Virus record (IMG/VR): IMGVR_UViG_3300006104_000013
Span: 35,553 to 99,552 of that record
Source of the DNA: a virus
Strand: one strand, 5' to 3'
DNA: 64,000 bases
In this document: piece by piece, positions 52,678 through 60,382 of the stretch
Numbering within the stretch: position 1 is the stretch's first letter
Layout: each line of letters opens with the position of its first letter
Made by a program: the position numbers and the translations under genes
Notes under the pieces: generated by a model
Database searches by the model: none
What the model was told of the DNA's origin: nothing
Seen by the model: the letters and a program-made list of their open reading frames with translations, nothing else

Positions 52678-53234
52678 TTGAATTACCTCGTGGACCTTAC
52701 AGTGTCATCCTGGCCGACCCGGCTTGGGCCTTCAAAACCAGATCAGAAAAGGGAAAGGGGAAGTCCCCGGAGCAGCACTATAGCTGCATGACGATCGACG
52801 ACATTGCGGCACTCCCCGTTGCCGACATCGCGGCCAACGACGCCAGCTTGTTCCTGTGGGTGACGTGGCCCCTGATTTTTCAGGTCGAGCGCATCATTAA
52901 GGCGTGGGGGTTTGAGTATTCCGGGTTGGCGTGGGAATGGCTCAAATACAATCCGAAGACCAAGAAATATGCCTTTGGGACGGGGTACGGAACTCGGAAA
53001 AATGTCGAGCCCTGCCTACTGTGCCGCCGAGGGAAGCCCAAGCTGTTGAGCCGGTCGGTGCGCGATTTTATCCTCTCTCCCCGCCGTAAACATTCCCAAA
53101 AACCTGACGAGCAGTATGACCGGATCGAGGAAATGTTCGACGGCCCCTACCTCGAAATGTTCGCCAGATCAACTCGTCTTGGGTGGGACGCCTGGGGAAA
53201 TCAGGTTGGGCTCTTGGATGGAGATGGAGCATGA
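52674..53234 (+). CDS. MT-A70-family adenine methyltransferase
   Basis: From ATG 52674 the protein has 186 aa. Catalytic ILADPAWAF takes the place of DPPW; ASLFLWVTWPLIFQVERII, GFEYSGLAWEWLKYNP and WDAWGNQVGLL follow, as in MT-A70/phage m6A methyltransferases. DPAW is a tolerated variant but may alter activity. It likely methylates phage DNA against host restriction. Confidence 0.8.
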   Translation: MIELPRGPYSVILADPAWAFKTRSEKGKGKSPEQHYSCMTIDDIAALPVADIAANDASLFLWVTWPLIFQVERIIKAWGFEYSGLAWEWLKYNPKTKKYAFGTGYGTRKNVEPCLLCRRGKPKLLSRSVRDFILSPRRKHSQKPDEQYDRIEEMFDGPYLEMFARSTRLGWDAWGNQVGLLDGDGA

Positions 53235-53371
53235 CGGCCGCCATCATCACGATGATCAAACATAAATTCCGGCGGTGGCGTCTGTCTATCCTGCGCTCCC
53301 TCATCCTGGCCGAGCCAGAATCTGAACAGGTACGCATTCTCAGAATGTGGATGGAAGAGGAGCGCACATGA
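53231..53371 (+). CDS. Small basic protein, 46 aa
   Basis: ATG 53231 overlaps the methyltransferase stop (ATGA). MTAAIITMIKHKFRRWRLSI, then LRSLILAEPESEQVRILRMW is a short helical basic peptide. The ATGA overlaps at both ends support real translation. Function unknown. Confidence 0.5.
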   Translation: MTAAIITMIKHKFRRWRLSILRSLILAEPESEQVRILRMWMEEERT

Positions 53372-53598
53372 ACAAGAAGCGTCACCTCACCTTTGCGGAG
53401 GCCATGGACCTCTGGAGAGATGACATAAAGGACATTAAATCAGGCACTTATGTCGCGCCAGCGCCGCACCCAGATTCGGTCCGCGCTGCCGAATACGTCC
53501 CTGACCAGCGGTATGTGCGCCAAAAGAGTCCGACTCTGGATGAGAGATTCGGGGAATCCCCCAAAAAAGGGGTTGCCGACCAGTCCAAGAATGGATAG
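53368..53598 (+). CDS. Small hypothetical protein, 76 aa
   Basis: ATG 53368 overlaps the previous stop as ATGA. The sequence LTFAEAMDLWRDDIKDIK, then TYVAPAPHPDSVRAAEYV is polar and non-membrane. It is the last gene before the inverted repeat and the replication genes. Function unknown. Confidence 0.55.
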   Translation: MNKKRHLTFAEAMDLWRDDIKDIKSGTYVAPAPHPDSVRAAEYVPDQRYVRQKSPTLDERFGESPKKGVADQSKNG

Positions 53599-53632
53599 AA
53601 AAAATTGTTGCCGGTTTGGCCGCCGGTGACAT

Positions 53633-53677
53633 GGGCGGGTTAATCTTGACGACTCAGAACGTCAATGTTACCCGCCC
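53633..53677. repeat. Long inverted repeat upstream of the replication genes
   Basis: GGGCGGGT...TTGACG (53633-53651) and CGTCAA...ACCCGCCC (53660-53677) form two perfect stems of 8 and 6 bp separated by a small mismatched centre, around an ACTCAGAA loop. No T run follows. The position just before a replication initiator-like gene fits a control hairpin, operator or origin structure. The gap 53599-53722 holds no gene. Confidence 0.55.
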
Positions 53678-53722
53678 GCCCCTTCCCTGTCGTTCAGCGG
53701 GGAGTTTCTGAGAGGAGAAAAC

Positions 53723-54577
53723 ATGACGCACGATATTCGTATATCCACCACATTTATGTCCAATCCGAAAACCGTTAAGCTCATTCGTCGCTGCGGTAAG
53801 TGTGCTCCCTTAAATTTGATCCAGCTATGGTTGAGCGCAGCCGAGAGCCGCCCACTGGGAAGGCTGACAAAATGGGATGCGGAGGACGTCGCTATCGCCA
53901 GCGGGTGGGAGTCTGACCCAGACACATGGGTTAAATGCCTGATAGAAATAGGTTTTGTTGACCTTATCGAAGAAGAAGACTGCTCGTATCAACTTCACGA
54001 CTGGGAGCGTCATAACCCTTTTGTGTTCCATGCAGAAGAGCGCTCTGAACAAGCCAGGAATGCCGCAAAGAAGCGTTGGGGAAAGCGGATTGATGCTGTT
54101 AGTAATGCTGTCAGCATAAGTGAGCAATGCGATACGCAAGAAAACAGCAATGCCCCATATCCTAATCCTAATCCTAATCCTAATCCTAAACATAAAGAGG
54201 GGCCTTCGGCTGAACCAACGACCAAATATGCTTTTGATGGCAAAGTCATCCGCCTGACCGAAAGGGACCATGACAGGTGGAAAAAATCATTCTCGAACAT
54301 CAACCTCGATTCCGTTCTGGAGAGCCGTGACGCTTGGCTGTCAGAGCAACCAGCAGCAGATCGGAAAAAATGGTTTCAGACGACCGCCGCCTATCTTGCA
54401 AACAAAGATACCGAGGCGTTGGCCAGCAAACCACCGGCCTATGACGGGGAGCAACCGGAAGGGTTCATCCCACAGAAGCCAGGATTTTATTACGGGAAGG
54501 AATGGATTTACGACCCTAATATCCAAAAAATCAGACCAGTAAAGCGGCCGGGTGAACGCCCGATCCTGTTGGTGTAG
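53723..54577 (+). CDS. Phage replication initiator-like protein, 284 aa
   Basis: The N-terminal part (TTFMSNPKTVKLIRRCGKC, NLIQLWLSAAESRPLGRL, EDVAIASGWESDPDTWVK, LIEIGFVDLIE) is a winged-helix-type domain as in phage replisome organisers, followed by a linker with a PNPNPNPNP run encoded by tandem CCTAAT repeats and a C-terminal GFIPQKPGFYYGKEWIYD segment. It sits before primase and helicase genes, as O-like initiators do. Origin binding within or near its own gene is inferred. Confidence 0.65.
   Translation: MTHDIRISTTFMSNPKTVKLIRRCGKCAPLNLIQLWLSAAESRPLGRLTKWDAEDVAIASGWESDPDTWVKCLIEIGFVDLIEEEDCSYQLHDWERHNPFVFHAEERSEQARNAAKKRWGKRIDAVSNAVSISEQCDTQENSNAPYPNPNPNPNPKHKEGPSAEPTTKYAFDGKVIRLTERDHDRWKKSFSNINLDSVLESRDAWLSEQPAADRKKWFQTTAAYLANKDTEALASKPPAYDGEQPEGFIPQKPGFYYGKEWIYDPNIQKIRPVKRPGERPILLV
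54161..54190. repeat. CCTAAT tandem hexamers inside the initiator gene
   Basis: About five in-frame copies of CCTAAT (the last CCTAAA) encode alternating Pro-Asn. In lambdoid phages the origin iterons lie inside the O gene, so an origin function is possible. The repeat is too short and simple to be convincing alone. Confidence 0.6.
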
Positions 54578-54579
54578 CC

Positions 54580-54876
54580 ATGGACGTCGGACACATCCTA
54601 TCCAGTCTTGGGATTCACCTAAAAAGCCACTCCCAGGGCACCCATCATTCGGTTTGCCCGCAGTGCAGCCACCTTCGGAAAAAGAAGACGCTGCAATGCC
54701 TTACGGTGACAATCGAGCCGGACATCATCCTCTGCAAGTGCCATCACTGCTCATGGTCTGGGGGCTGGCGCGGAGCCGGGGAACGCGAGGAATGGCGGCC
54801 ACCTCGGATGACCAAGAACGAATGGAAATTGAAGCGCGGAAAAGAATTTCGAGACAGAGTCAAAAGATCGTTTTAG
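54580..54876 (+). CDS. Primase zinc-ribbon-like protein, 98 aa
   Basis: The sequence LKSHSQGTHHSVCPQCSHLR, CLTVTIEPDIILCKCHHCSW and SGGWRG matches the zinc-binding domain of T7 gp4-type primases, with CPQC and CKCHHC ligands and the HHC-SWSGG loop. It is encoded separately, 9 bases before the TOPRIM-helicase. It would help recognise template or primer sites for the adjacent enzyme. Confidence 0.75.
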   Translation: MDVGHILSSLGIHLKSHSQGTHHSVCPQCSHLRKKKTLQCLTVTIEPDIILCKCHHCSWSGGWRGAGEREEWRPPRMTKNEWKLKRGKEFRDRVKRSF

Positions 54877-54885
54877 GGGGTAAGA

Positions 54886-57800
54886 ATGCTTTCAGGGGAT
54901 GTTATCGCAGCGATCGAGGCGAGGGGCCTTGATCCTGAATTGGTGGCCCGACTCGGGGTTGATGGGACGGACAAGCTGGATGGGGTGGCGATTGCGATCC
55001 CCTATTTTATGAATGGGCAGGTGGTCAACCACAAATACAGGACGCTGACCGGGGAAAAGCGCTTCATGCAGGACGCCAATTCGGTCAAGTGCTTCTGGAA
55101 CATCGATTGCCTTCGGGATGAAAATCTTGCCGATCAACCGCTGATCATCACGGAAGGCGAGTTCGACGCCATCGCCGCACTCCAGTCTGGATTTTTTCGG
55201 GTACTGTCCGTTCCGGACGGAGCCCCAAAGGAGGAGGTTGGCGACCAGGACTCCAAGAAATATTCCTACATCGACGACCGCTTCTATGAGGCGATCAAGG
55301 GAGTCCGGGAAATCATCTTGGCCGTCGATGGGGACGGGCCGGGCGCAAACCTGCTGAACGACCTCGCCCTCAAGCTGGGGAAAAGCCGCTGCAAGTGGGT
55401 CTCATACCCGAAAGGCTGCAAGGACCTGAACGATGCCCTCCGCAAATACGGCGTAAAGGGGGTAAAGATGACCATGGAGCGGGCTCAGTGGCTCCGGGTG
55501 GCTGGACTGTTCAGAATGAGCGAATTGCCGCCTGTGCCAGACGCTACGCCCCTTCCGTCGGGTATCCCAGGTCTGGAGGAGCATTTCAATCTCCGGATGG
55601 GCGATTTTACGGTCATCACCGGAATCCCTTCCCATGGCAAGGCGCTGTATATTGAAACCCCCATTCCGACTCCTTCCGGGTGGACAACAATGGGAGAACT
55701 TCGCGTAGGGGACGTTGTTTTTGGCGACGACGGAATTCCGTGCCGTGTGAAGCGCATAACGCCTGTGATGCATGACCACGACTGTTTTAAAATGATTTTT
55801 TCAGATGGAAGCGAGCTGATTGCGGACGCTGATCATCAATGGTTGACCAGCACAGATAAAGCGCGGAGAAGTGAGCGAGAGACGTTAAAAAAGCGCAACG
55901 GCAGGGAGGAGACTCTTCCAGGGGGGAGTGACCAGCGATGGAAAAGAACGTATCCGTCCGTCGTCACAACAAAAGAAATATCAACAACTCTTAGGGCGCA
56001 GGGAAAGTGGAATCACCAGATTCAAAACGCAAAACCTCTTTCCTTGCCGATGATGAATGTTCCGATTCCACCCTATACTCTTGGAGTATGGCTTGGTGAC
56101 GGATATTCTTCGTCAGGGGCTGTAACGTGCTTTGACCACGAAATTATTGACTGCGTTAGCGCTGATGGGGTCGTTGCTCGCGCAAGAAAGAATGATGAAA
56201 ATTCCTTCTGCTTGATTGGTATCCAGCCTGTTCTCCGTAAAATTGGAGTTTTAGGGAACAAGCATATCCCTGCATCATATCTCCGCTCGTCGGAAGAGCA
56301 GCGCCTAGAATTGCTTAAGGGGCTTATGGACACCGACGGTTATTGCGCAAAAGACGGGACTTGCGAAATAACCCTGACCAACCATCAATTGGCTATGGAT
56401 ACATACGAAGTTATTTGCAGCCTTGGCCTTCGTGCAAAATGGATGGAGGGAAGAGCCACCCTCAATGGCCGCGATATAAGTGCTAAATATCGCATTCAAT
56501 TTACCCCTCCGTATGCTGTTTTTAAGCTAAAGCGCAAGGCGAATCGCCAGAGATATTCCGGCCAAAACAGGGCGAAGACATCGTACAGAACCGTAATGGG
56601 ATGCGTTTCTGTCCCATCTGTTCCTGTTCGGTGCATCGAGGTAGACAGCCCATCCCATATGTTTTTGGCTGGTCGTGAAATGATCCCAACACATAACTCG
56701 TCTTTTGTGAACGATCTGGTCTGCCATTACGTCGAGCGCTACGGGTTCAACGTCACCTTTGCCTCGTTCGAGCAGCATCCCCAGCTCGACCACAAGCGCA
56801 ATCTGCGCCGCTGGCACGCCAAGGTGAAGGTCCATTCGGCGACTCGCGAGGAACTGGAGCTGGCCGACATCTGGATCGACCAGCACTTCAGCTTCATTGT
56901 CCCGGACGAAGACGAGGACGCGACTCTGGCGTGGTGCCTGGAGCGGTGCGCCGCGTCGGTCATCCAGCACGGCAGCAAGATCATCGTCATCGACCCATGG
57001 AACGAGATGGATCACATCAAGGCCCCGGACCAGAGTCTGACCGAATATGTGGGTTACGCGATCAAGCAGTTCAAAAAGTTCGCTCGGAAATACCATGTCC
57101 ATGTGATCGTCGTCGCCCACCCGGCCAAGCTGAAGCGTAAGGACGATGGCGAGTTTCCGATCCCTGATCTGTACGATATTTCCGACTGTTATTCGGACGA
57201 CACAGAGGCTTTAACCAAGCGCGGTTGGCTGCGTCACGAAGAAATGGTCGTCACCGACGAGGTTATGTGCTTTGACCTGGAGACCGGAGAAAACCGCTGG
57301 GAGAGTCCGGAGAGGATTGTCTGCCACGACTTCGATGGCGAGATGATGAATTTCGTGGGTTACGGATACGACCTGCTGGTGAGTCCAAACCACAGGATGG
57401 TCATCAAGCCGGACTGGAAAGAGCCTGTCGGAGATGGATCTGGCCGTGGCCGTCCGGTGAAATACCAGAAGGGGGTCTGGGGCTTTGAGACCGCCTCACG
57501 CCTTCCGAAAGCGCCGTTCACACTCCCAAAGGCAGGGACTCCGGTGGACGGAGACGATCCGGATCTTCTGACGATCGATGGGAAGGTAATTCCTGCCCTG
57601 GAGTTCGCCGAATTCATGGGACTCTGGGTTGCCGAGGGCTGCTGGCAAAGCAGTGGTATCAGCATGTGCCAAAAAGAAGGGCCGGTCGCCGATCGTATCG
57701 ACCATTTGATCGAGGCGTTAGGGTTCTCGGCCACACGGGCTGTTCATTACGACAAGCGGGGGCTCCTGCCGATCGTGACGTGGTATTTCGGCGTCAGAGA

Positions 57801-58425
57801 TAACCCGGAATTGATCCGCTGGGTACGCGGAAAAGCCGGAGAGAATTCTGCGACCCGGTGCATTCCTTACCCGTTTTTCAGCATGTCATCCCGTATCAAG
57901 GTCGAGTTCCTGAATGGGTATATTGCCGGGGACGGGTGCATCTCGAAGAACCGAGGAACGCCGTCGGCAGTGACGTCGTCGCCCCGACTCTATGGGGAAT
58001 TGCAGCGCCTTGCCGTCGAGCTGGGGATACCTGTGAATGGCCACCGCATCGCCGCTAAAAAGGAAAACCACAACGATACCTACCAGATCAATTTTGGAAG
58101 GGGTGAACGGAGTGAGGTCTGCGTTCGGACCTACCGAAACCTCAAGACGGTTCCGTACTCAGGAAAAATCTGGTGCCTGACCGTTCCGACCGGGGCCTAC
58201 TATGTCCGGCGCAATGGCTGCGTCGCGGTCTGCGGCAACTCCAGCCACTGGAACAACAAGCCGGACGCCGGGATTGTCGTGCATAGGTCTTCACCAACGG
58301 AGTCGCTTATCCGGATCGTCAAGTCGCGGTATCACGACTCCATCGGCAAGCCGGGCGAGAAGACGTACAGCTTCAACGACCACAATGGGCGTTATCAGTG
58401 GGTGGATGAAATCAATGAATTTTAG
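54886..58425 (+). CDS. TOPRIM-DnaB-like primase/helicase with two inteins
   Basis: The precursor has 1179 aa; removing two inteins (residues 253-604 and 768-1118) leaves about 476. TOPRIM: ITEGEFDAIAALQSG with a DGDG acidic pair. Helicase: Walker A GIPSHGK with S restored after splicing, Walker B IIVIDPWNEMD, sensor HVIVVAHPAK, motif 4 YDISD joined to SSHWNNK, and the basic RSSPTESLIRIVKSR near the end. This is a Twinkle/T7-gp4-like replicative enzyme. It is a member of the TOPRIM-helicase class, with its zinc ribbon in the preceding gene. Both inteins interrupt conserved motifs. Confidence 0.92.
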   Translation: MLSGDVIAAIEARGLDPELVARLGVDGTDKLDGVAIAIPYFMNGQVVNHKYRTLTGEKRFMQDANSVKCFWNIDCLRDENLADQPLIITEGEFDAIAALQSGFFRVLSVPDGAPKEEVGDQDSKKYSYIDDRFYEAIKGVREIILAVDGDGPGANLLNDLALKLGKSRCKWVSYPKGCKDLNDALRKYGVKGVKMTMERAQWLRVAGLFRMSELPPVPDATPLPSGIPGLEEHFNLRMGDFTVITGIPSHGKALYIETPIPTPSGWTTMGELRVGDVVFGDDGIPCRVKRITPVMHDHDCFKMIFSDGSELIADADHQWLTSTDKARRSERETLKKRNGREETLPGGSDQRWKRTYPSVVTTKEISTTLRAQGKWNHQIQNAKPLSLPMMNVPIPPYTLGVWLGDGYSSSGAVTCFDHEIIDCVSADGVVARARKNDENSFCLIGIQPVLRKIGVLGNKHIPASYLRSSEEQRLELLKGLMDTDGYCAKDGTCEITLTNHQLAMDTYEVICSLGLRAKWMEGRATLNGRDISAKYRIQFTPPYAVFKLKRKANRQRYSGQNRAKTSYRTVMGCVSVPSVPVRCIEVDSPSHMFLAGREMIPTHNSSFVNDLVCHYVERYGFNVTFASFEQHPQLDHKRNLRRWHAKVKVHSATREELELADIWIDQHFSFIVPDEDEDATLAWCLERCAASVIQHGSKIIVIDPWNEMDHIKAPDQSLTEYVGYAIKQFKKFARKYHVHVIVVAHPAKLKRKDDGEFPIPDLYDISDCYSDDTEALTKRGWLRHEEMVVTDEVMCFDLETGENRWESPERIVCHDFDGEMMNFVGYGYDLLVSPNHRMVIKPDWKEPVGDGSGRGRPVKYQKGVWGFETASRLPKAPFTLPKAGTPVDGDDPDLLTIDGKVIPALEFAEFMGLWVAEGCWQSSGISMCQKEGPVADRIDHLIEALGFSATRAVHYDKRGLLPIVTWYFGVRDNPELIRWVRGKAGENSATRCIPYPFFSMSSRIKVEFLNGYIAGDGCISKNRGTPSAVTSSPRLYGELQRLAVELGIPVNGHRIAAKKENHNDTYQINFGRGERSEVCVRTYRNLKTVPYSGKIWCLTVPTGAYYVRRNGCVAVCGNSSHWNNKPDAGIVVHRSSPTESLIRIVKSRYHDSIGKPGEKTYSFNDHNGRYQWVDEINEF
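55642..56697 (+). other. Intein 1 (class 3 features) in the helicase P-loop
   Basis: The intein has 352 residues and begins with Ala (ALYIETPIPTPSGWTTMG) instead of Cys or Ser, ending PTHN before extein Ser605. It has W in DHQWLT, C in RCIEVDSPSHMFLAG and T in the final PTHN: the WCT triad of class 3 inteins, which use an internal Cys to start splicing. A LAGLIDADG-type endonuclease is present (LGVWLGDG, LLKGLMDTDG). It interrupts GIPSHGK-S of Walker A, a known intein site in DnaB-like enzymes. Confidence 0.9.
57187..58239 (+). other. Intein 2 (class 1, Cys1) in helicase motif 4
   Basis: The intein has 351 residues. It starts with Cys (CYSDDTEALTKRGW) and ends VRRNGCVAVCGN before extein Ser; the penultimate residue is Gly rather than the usual His, as in other inteins of this kind. 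LAGLIDADG motifs are FMGLWVAEGC and LNGYIAGDGC. It lies between YDISD and SSHWNNK, a conserved DnaB-like loop, and is unrelated in details to intein 1. Confidence 0.88.
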
Positions 58426-58431
58426 GGGAAG

Positions 58432-58461
58432 CCGTGTTTTGTCAGATTTGACAAAACACGG
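58432..58461. repeat. Perfect 13-bp inverted repeat after the helicase gene
   Basis: CCGTGTTTTGTCA (58432-58444) and TGACAAAACACGG (58449-58461) are exact inverted repeats around GATT, starting 6 bases after the stop codon. The following bases are not a T run, so a simple terminator is less likely. The symmetry suits an operator, a stable mRNA 3' end, or a fold-back element. Confidence 0.65.
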
Positions 58462-58725
58462 TGATCAAGATCAATCGGGGTGTCCGGTCACATTATCCGC
58501 CCAAGGTGAGAAATCTGCCGACAGCACCGGACTGCGGCCCAAGGGCGGCCCGATTTAAAACTGGCTGGGGCCACCTGACGGCGGTGATTGCCCCATTCTC
58601 CTATCCCGTCTGTCACCGGGCTCTACCCGGTCTCTGGCCCCGCTTTGGTGACGTCCCCATCGCGGTATATAAGCCGACAACCGGAGTCGCCGGGAGCGCC
58701 GAAGCGCGAAGTCCAAAAACAAAGT

Positions 58726-58767
58726 GGCCGTGGGCGGAGAAACTGTCAAGGAAACTCACCCACGGCC
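58726..58767. repeat. 9-bp inverted repeat in the helicase-tRNA gap
   Basis: GGCCGTGGG (58726-58734) and CCCACGGCC (58759-58767) are exact inverted repeats with a 24-base spacer. On the minus strand, TTGACA lies inside the spacer, so a minus-strand promoter is possible. The surrounding gap from 58462 to 58982 has no gene that I trust; long frames there overlap the tRNA or are compositional. Confidence 0.4.
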
Positions 58768-58982
58768 ATGTACCAGATCGGGAAGCGCTGGTTCGCCTTG
58801 CGATGGGGCATGAGTCCCACATCCCTGTCGTGGATTAGAGTGCAACGACTAGCGCACATTGGATCGGCTTTCGCCTTTCCGCTGCGGCATCCATGGTTCC
58901 TGGGGGATAGGCTACCGCAGTTTTGTTCTCGCCGTTCCGGAACCCTTTTTTCCGGCTTAGGTATCTCAGCTAGGGCTGAGAC

Positions 58983-59054
58983 GGCGAACGCTTGGACTCG
59001 AACCAAGGACCTTCTGGTTATGAGCCAGACGAGCTGCCGCTGCTCCACGCCGCC
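58983..59054 (-). tRNA. tRNA-Met (CAU)-like gene with a mismatched acceptor stem
   Basis: On the minus strand the cloverleaf reads: acceptor GGCGGCG, D-stem GAGC/GCTC, anticodon arm TCTGG-CTCATAA-CCAGA with anticodon CAT, variable AGGTC, T-arm CTTGG-TTCGAGT-CCAAG. The 3' acceptor strand is CGTTCGC plus C. G1-C72 and positions 4-7 pair (two wobbles), but positions 2-71 and 3-70 are G-G and C-C mismatches. No CCA is encoded. It may be a real phage tRNA with an unusual stem or a decaying copy. Confidence 0.75.
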
Positions 59055-59132
59055 GAACTAAAGGCCCACCGTTTTGCACGTGCGTGTGGTGGGCCGTGAC
59101 AAGAAGGATCGTAACCCACATGGATTTAGGTG

Positions 59133-59795
59133 TCAACCACTAAAAGAGCCACCACCACCGCCTGCGCCGTTCCCGCCAAAAAACATCGGTCCACTTGGCG
59201 AATGATACATTGCGCCATTGGGCATCGGTTCGACCTCGAACATATATTCGTCGAGCTTTTCCATCGCCGCCGTGTTGACGGAAAGGGATTCCTCGGCCTG
59301 CTTGATCCCGACATTAAGGTTCATGATGCTTGCCCGCAAGCTTTCGGCCAAAAGATTGGTGCCGACTCCGCTCTTGTTCTTGAACTTTGTCGCCAGCTTT
59401 ATGAGCCGATCACGTTCCTTCGTAAAAGAGGCGTGATCCTCTTTGATCTTTTTTATCATCACGCGAAACGCGGCCTTCATCAGATCAACAACGTCCCGAT
59501 AGACGACGCTGTCGCCGTAGGCTTGCAGGATCTGCTGGAGAGCCCCGGCCAGTTGGGCGCTGATTGCGGCCTCCCGGTTGTTTGGGGCCGTTTCAGCATA
59601 TTGCCCGGTCTCGTCGTATCTCTTGCGCCGATCCTCGTCGCCCAGGACGTCGGCAGCCAGCTTAACCAAAGCAAACGATGCACCGTCACCACCGGTATCG
59701 GGATGGGCGCTCTTTGCGGCGTTCCGATAGGCTTTTTTAATCTCGTCCGGAGTCGCGTCACGTCCGACACCGAGAACATCATAAAGATCGTCCAT
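59133..59795 (-). CDS. J-domain (DnaJ-like) protein, 220 aa
   Basis: Residues 1-65 are a J domain (LYDVLGVGRDATPDEIKKAY, NAAKSAHPDTGG with HPD, LADVLGDEDRRKRYDETGQY-like helix 4). The middle is helical with charge alternation, and the end is Gly-rich (FFGGNGAGGGGGSFSG). Phage J-proteins recruit host DnaK for replication or assembly. It lies just downstream of the P-loop gene, separated by 12 bases. Confidence 0.88.
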   Translation of the reverse strand: MDDLYDVLGVGRDATPDEIKKAYRNAAKSAHPDTGGDGASFALVKLAADVLGDEDRRKRYDETGQYAETAPNNREAAISAQLAGALQQILQAYGDSVVYRDVVDLMKAAFRVMIKKIKEDHASFTKERDRLIKLATKFKNKSGVGTNLLAESLRASIMNLNVGIKQAEESLSVNTAAMEKLDEYMFEVEPMPNGAMYHSPSGPMFFGGNGAGGGGGSFSG

Positions 59796-59807
59796 CCCCC
59801 ATACCTC

Positions 59808-60332
59808 CTAGTAGGCGCTCAAATCAAATTTGTCGTAGGTCTTCTTGCGCAAGGTCAGCTTATAACCGTCCGCATTTTTATAGTTATATTTGCCGGACCC
59901 AGATTGCGATTGAATGATGTCGGCGGGCGTGAAAATGGCATCGATCCATTCGCGGTCCCCATTCTTTGCTTTCTTCTCGCCGTAGCACCCGCAGCGACGA
60001 ACAATTCCCGTGAGCGGGTTGCCCTGACTTGCCGCCAGCGTGGAAATGCGCTTGGCCAGCAGGCTTTTGCCAGATCCTTTTTCACCGTTCAGCATCACGC
60101 CGGTCGCAGCGTCACGGGTATTGAATGTGGTCAAGATGCGTTGGGCATGGCGCTCGGTGTCACCGTAGAGCTTCGGCGGCAGAGTGAAGTCCTCGACCAT
60201 TTCCAAATAAAGCTCACCTTCCGGGCTGCATTTGACCATATAGGTGCCGACGGGCAACATTTTGTGCATGTCGAGATTGAGTTCGTCGGTCAGCCGGTAA
60301 TGATCCCCGCTGCGCAAAAAAATAGTACCCAT
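59808..60332 (-). CDS. P-loop ATPase-like protein lacking a visible Walker B
   Basis: The 174-aa protein has an N-terminal beta domain (LPVGTYMVKCSPEGELYLEM) followed by GVMLNGEKGSGKSLLAKRIS, a clear Walker A near residue 85. Downstream, where Walker B and the sensors of an AAA-type ATPase would lie, the sequence is GIVRRCGCYGEKKAKNGD, then REWIDAIFTPADII and TYDKFDLSAY. It may be a fusion in which the ATPase core was replaced, or a family I do not know. Gene order with the J-domain gene suggests a shared role. Confidence 0.6.
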   Translation of the reverse strand: MGTIFLRSGDHYRLTDELNLDMHKMLPVGTYMVKCSPEGELYLEMVEDFTLPPKLYGDTERHAQRILTTFNTRDAATGVMLNGEKGSGKSLLAKRISTLAASQGNPLTGIVRRCGCYGEKKAKNGDREWIDAIFTPADIIQSQSGSGKYNYKNADGYKLTLRKKTYDKFDLSAY

Positions 60333-60366
60333 GTTCGTGTTCTCCGTCTGTGTTAAACTAAGAGTT

Positions 60367-60380
60367 AGTGGTAAACCACT
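60367..60380. promoter_or_regulatory. Palindrome and minus-strand promoter candidate
   Basis: AGTGGTAAACCACT has perfect 5-bp arms (AGTGG/CCACT) just upstream of the P-loop gene. On the minus strand TTGACC lies about 17 bases before a TACCAC-like -10 region that overlaps the palindrome, as in a repressed promoter. Direct evidence of binding is absent. Confidence 0.4.
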
Positions 60381-60382
60381 GT

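Noticed and set aside
58588-59061. A 157-codon + strand frame across the gap before the J-domain gene
   Set aside because: It reads through the antisense of the tRNA and two inverted repeats and has no family pattern.
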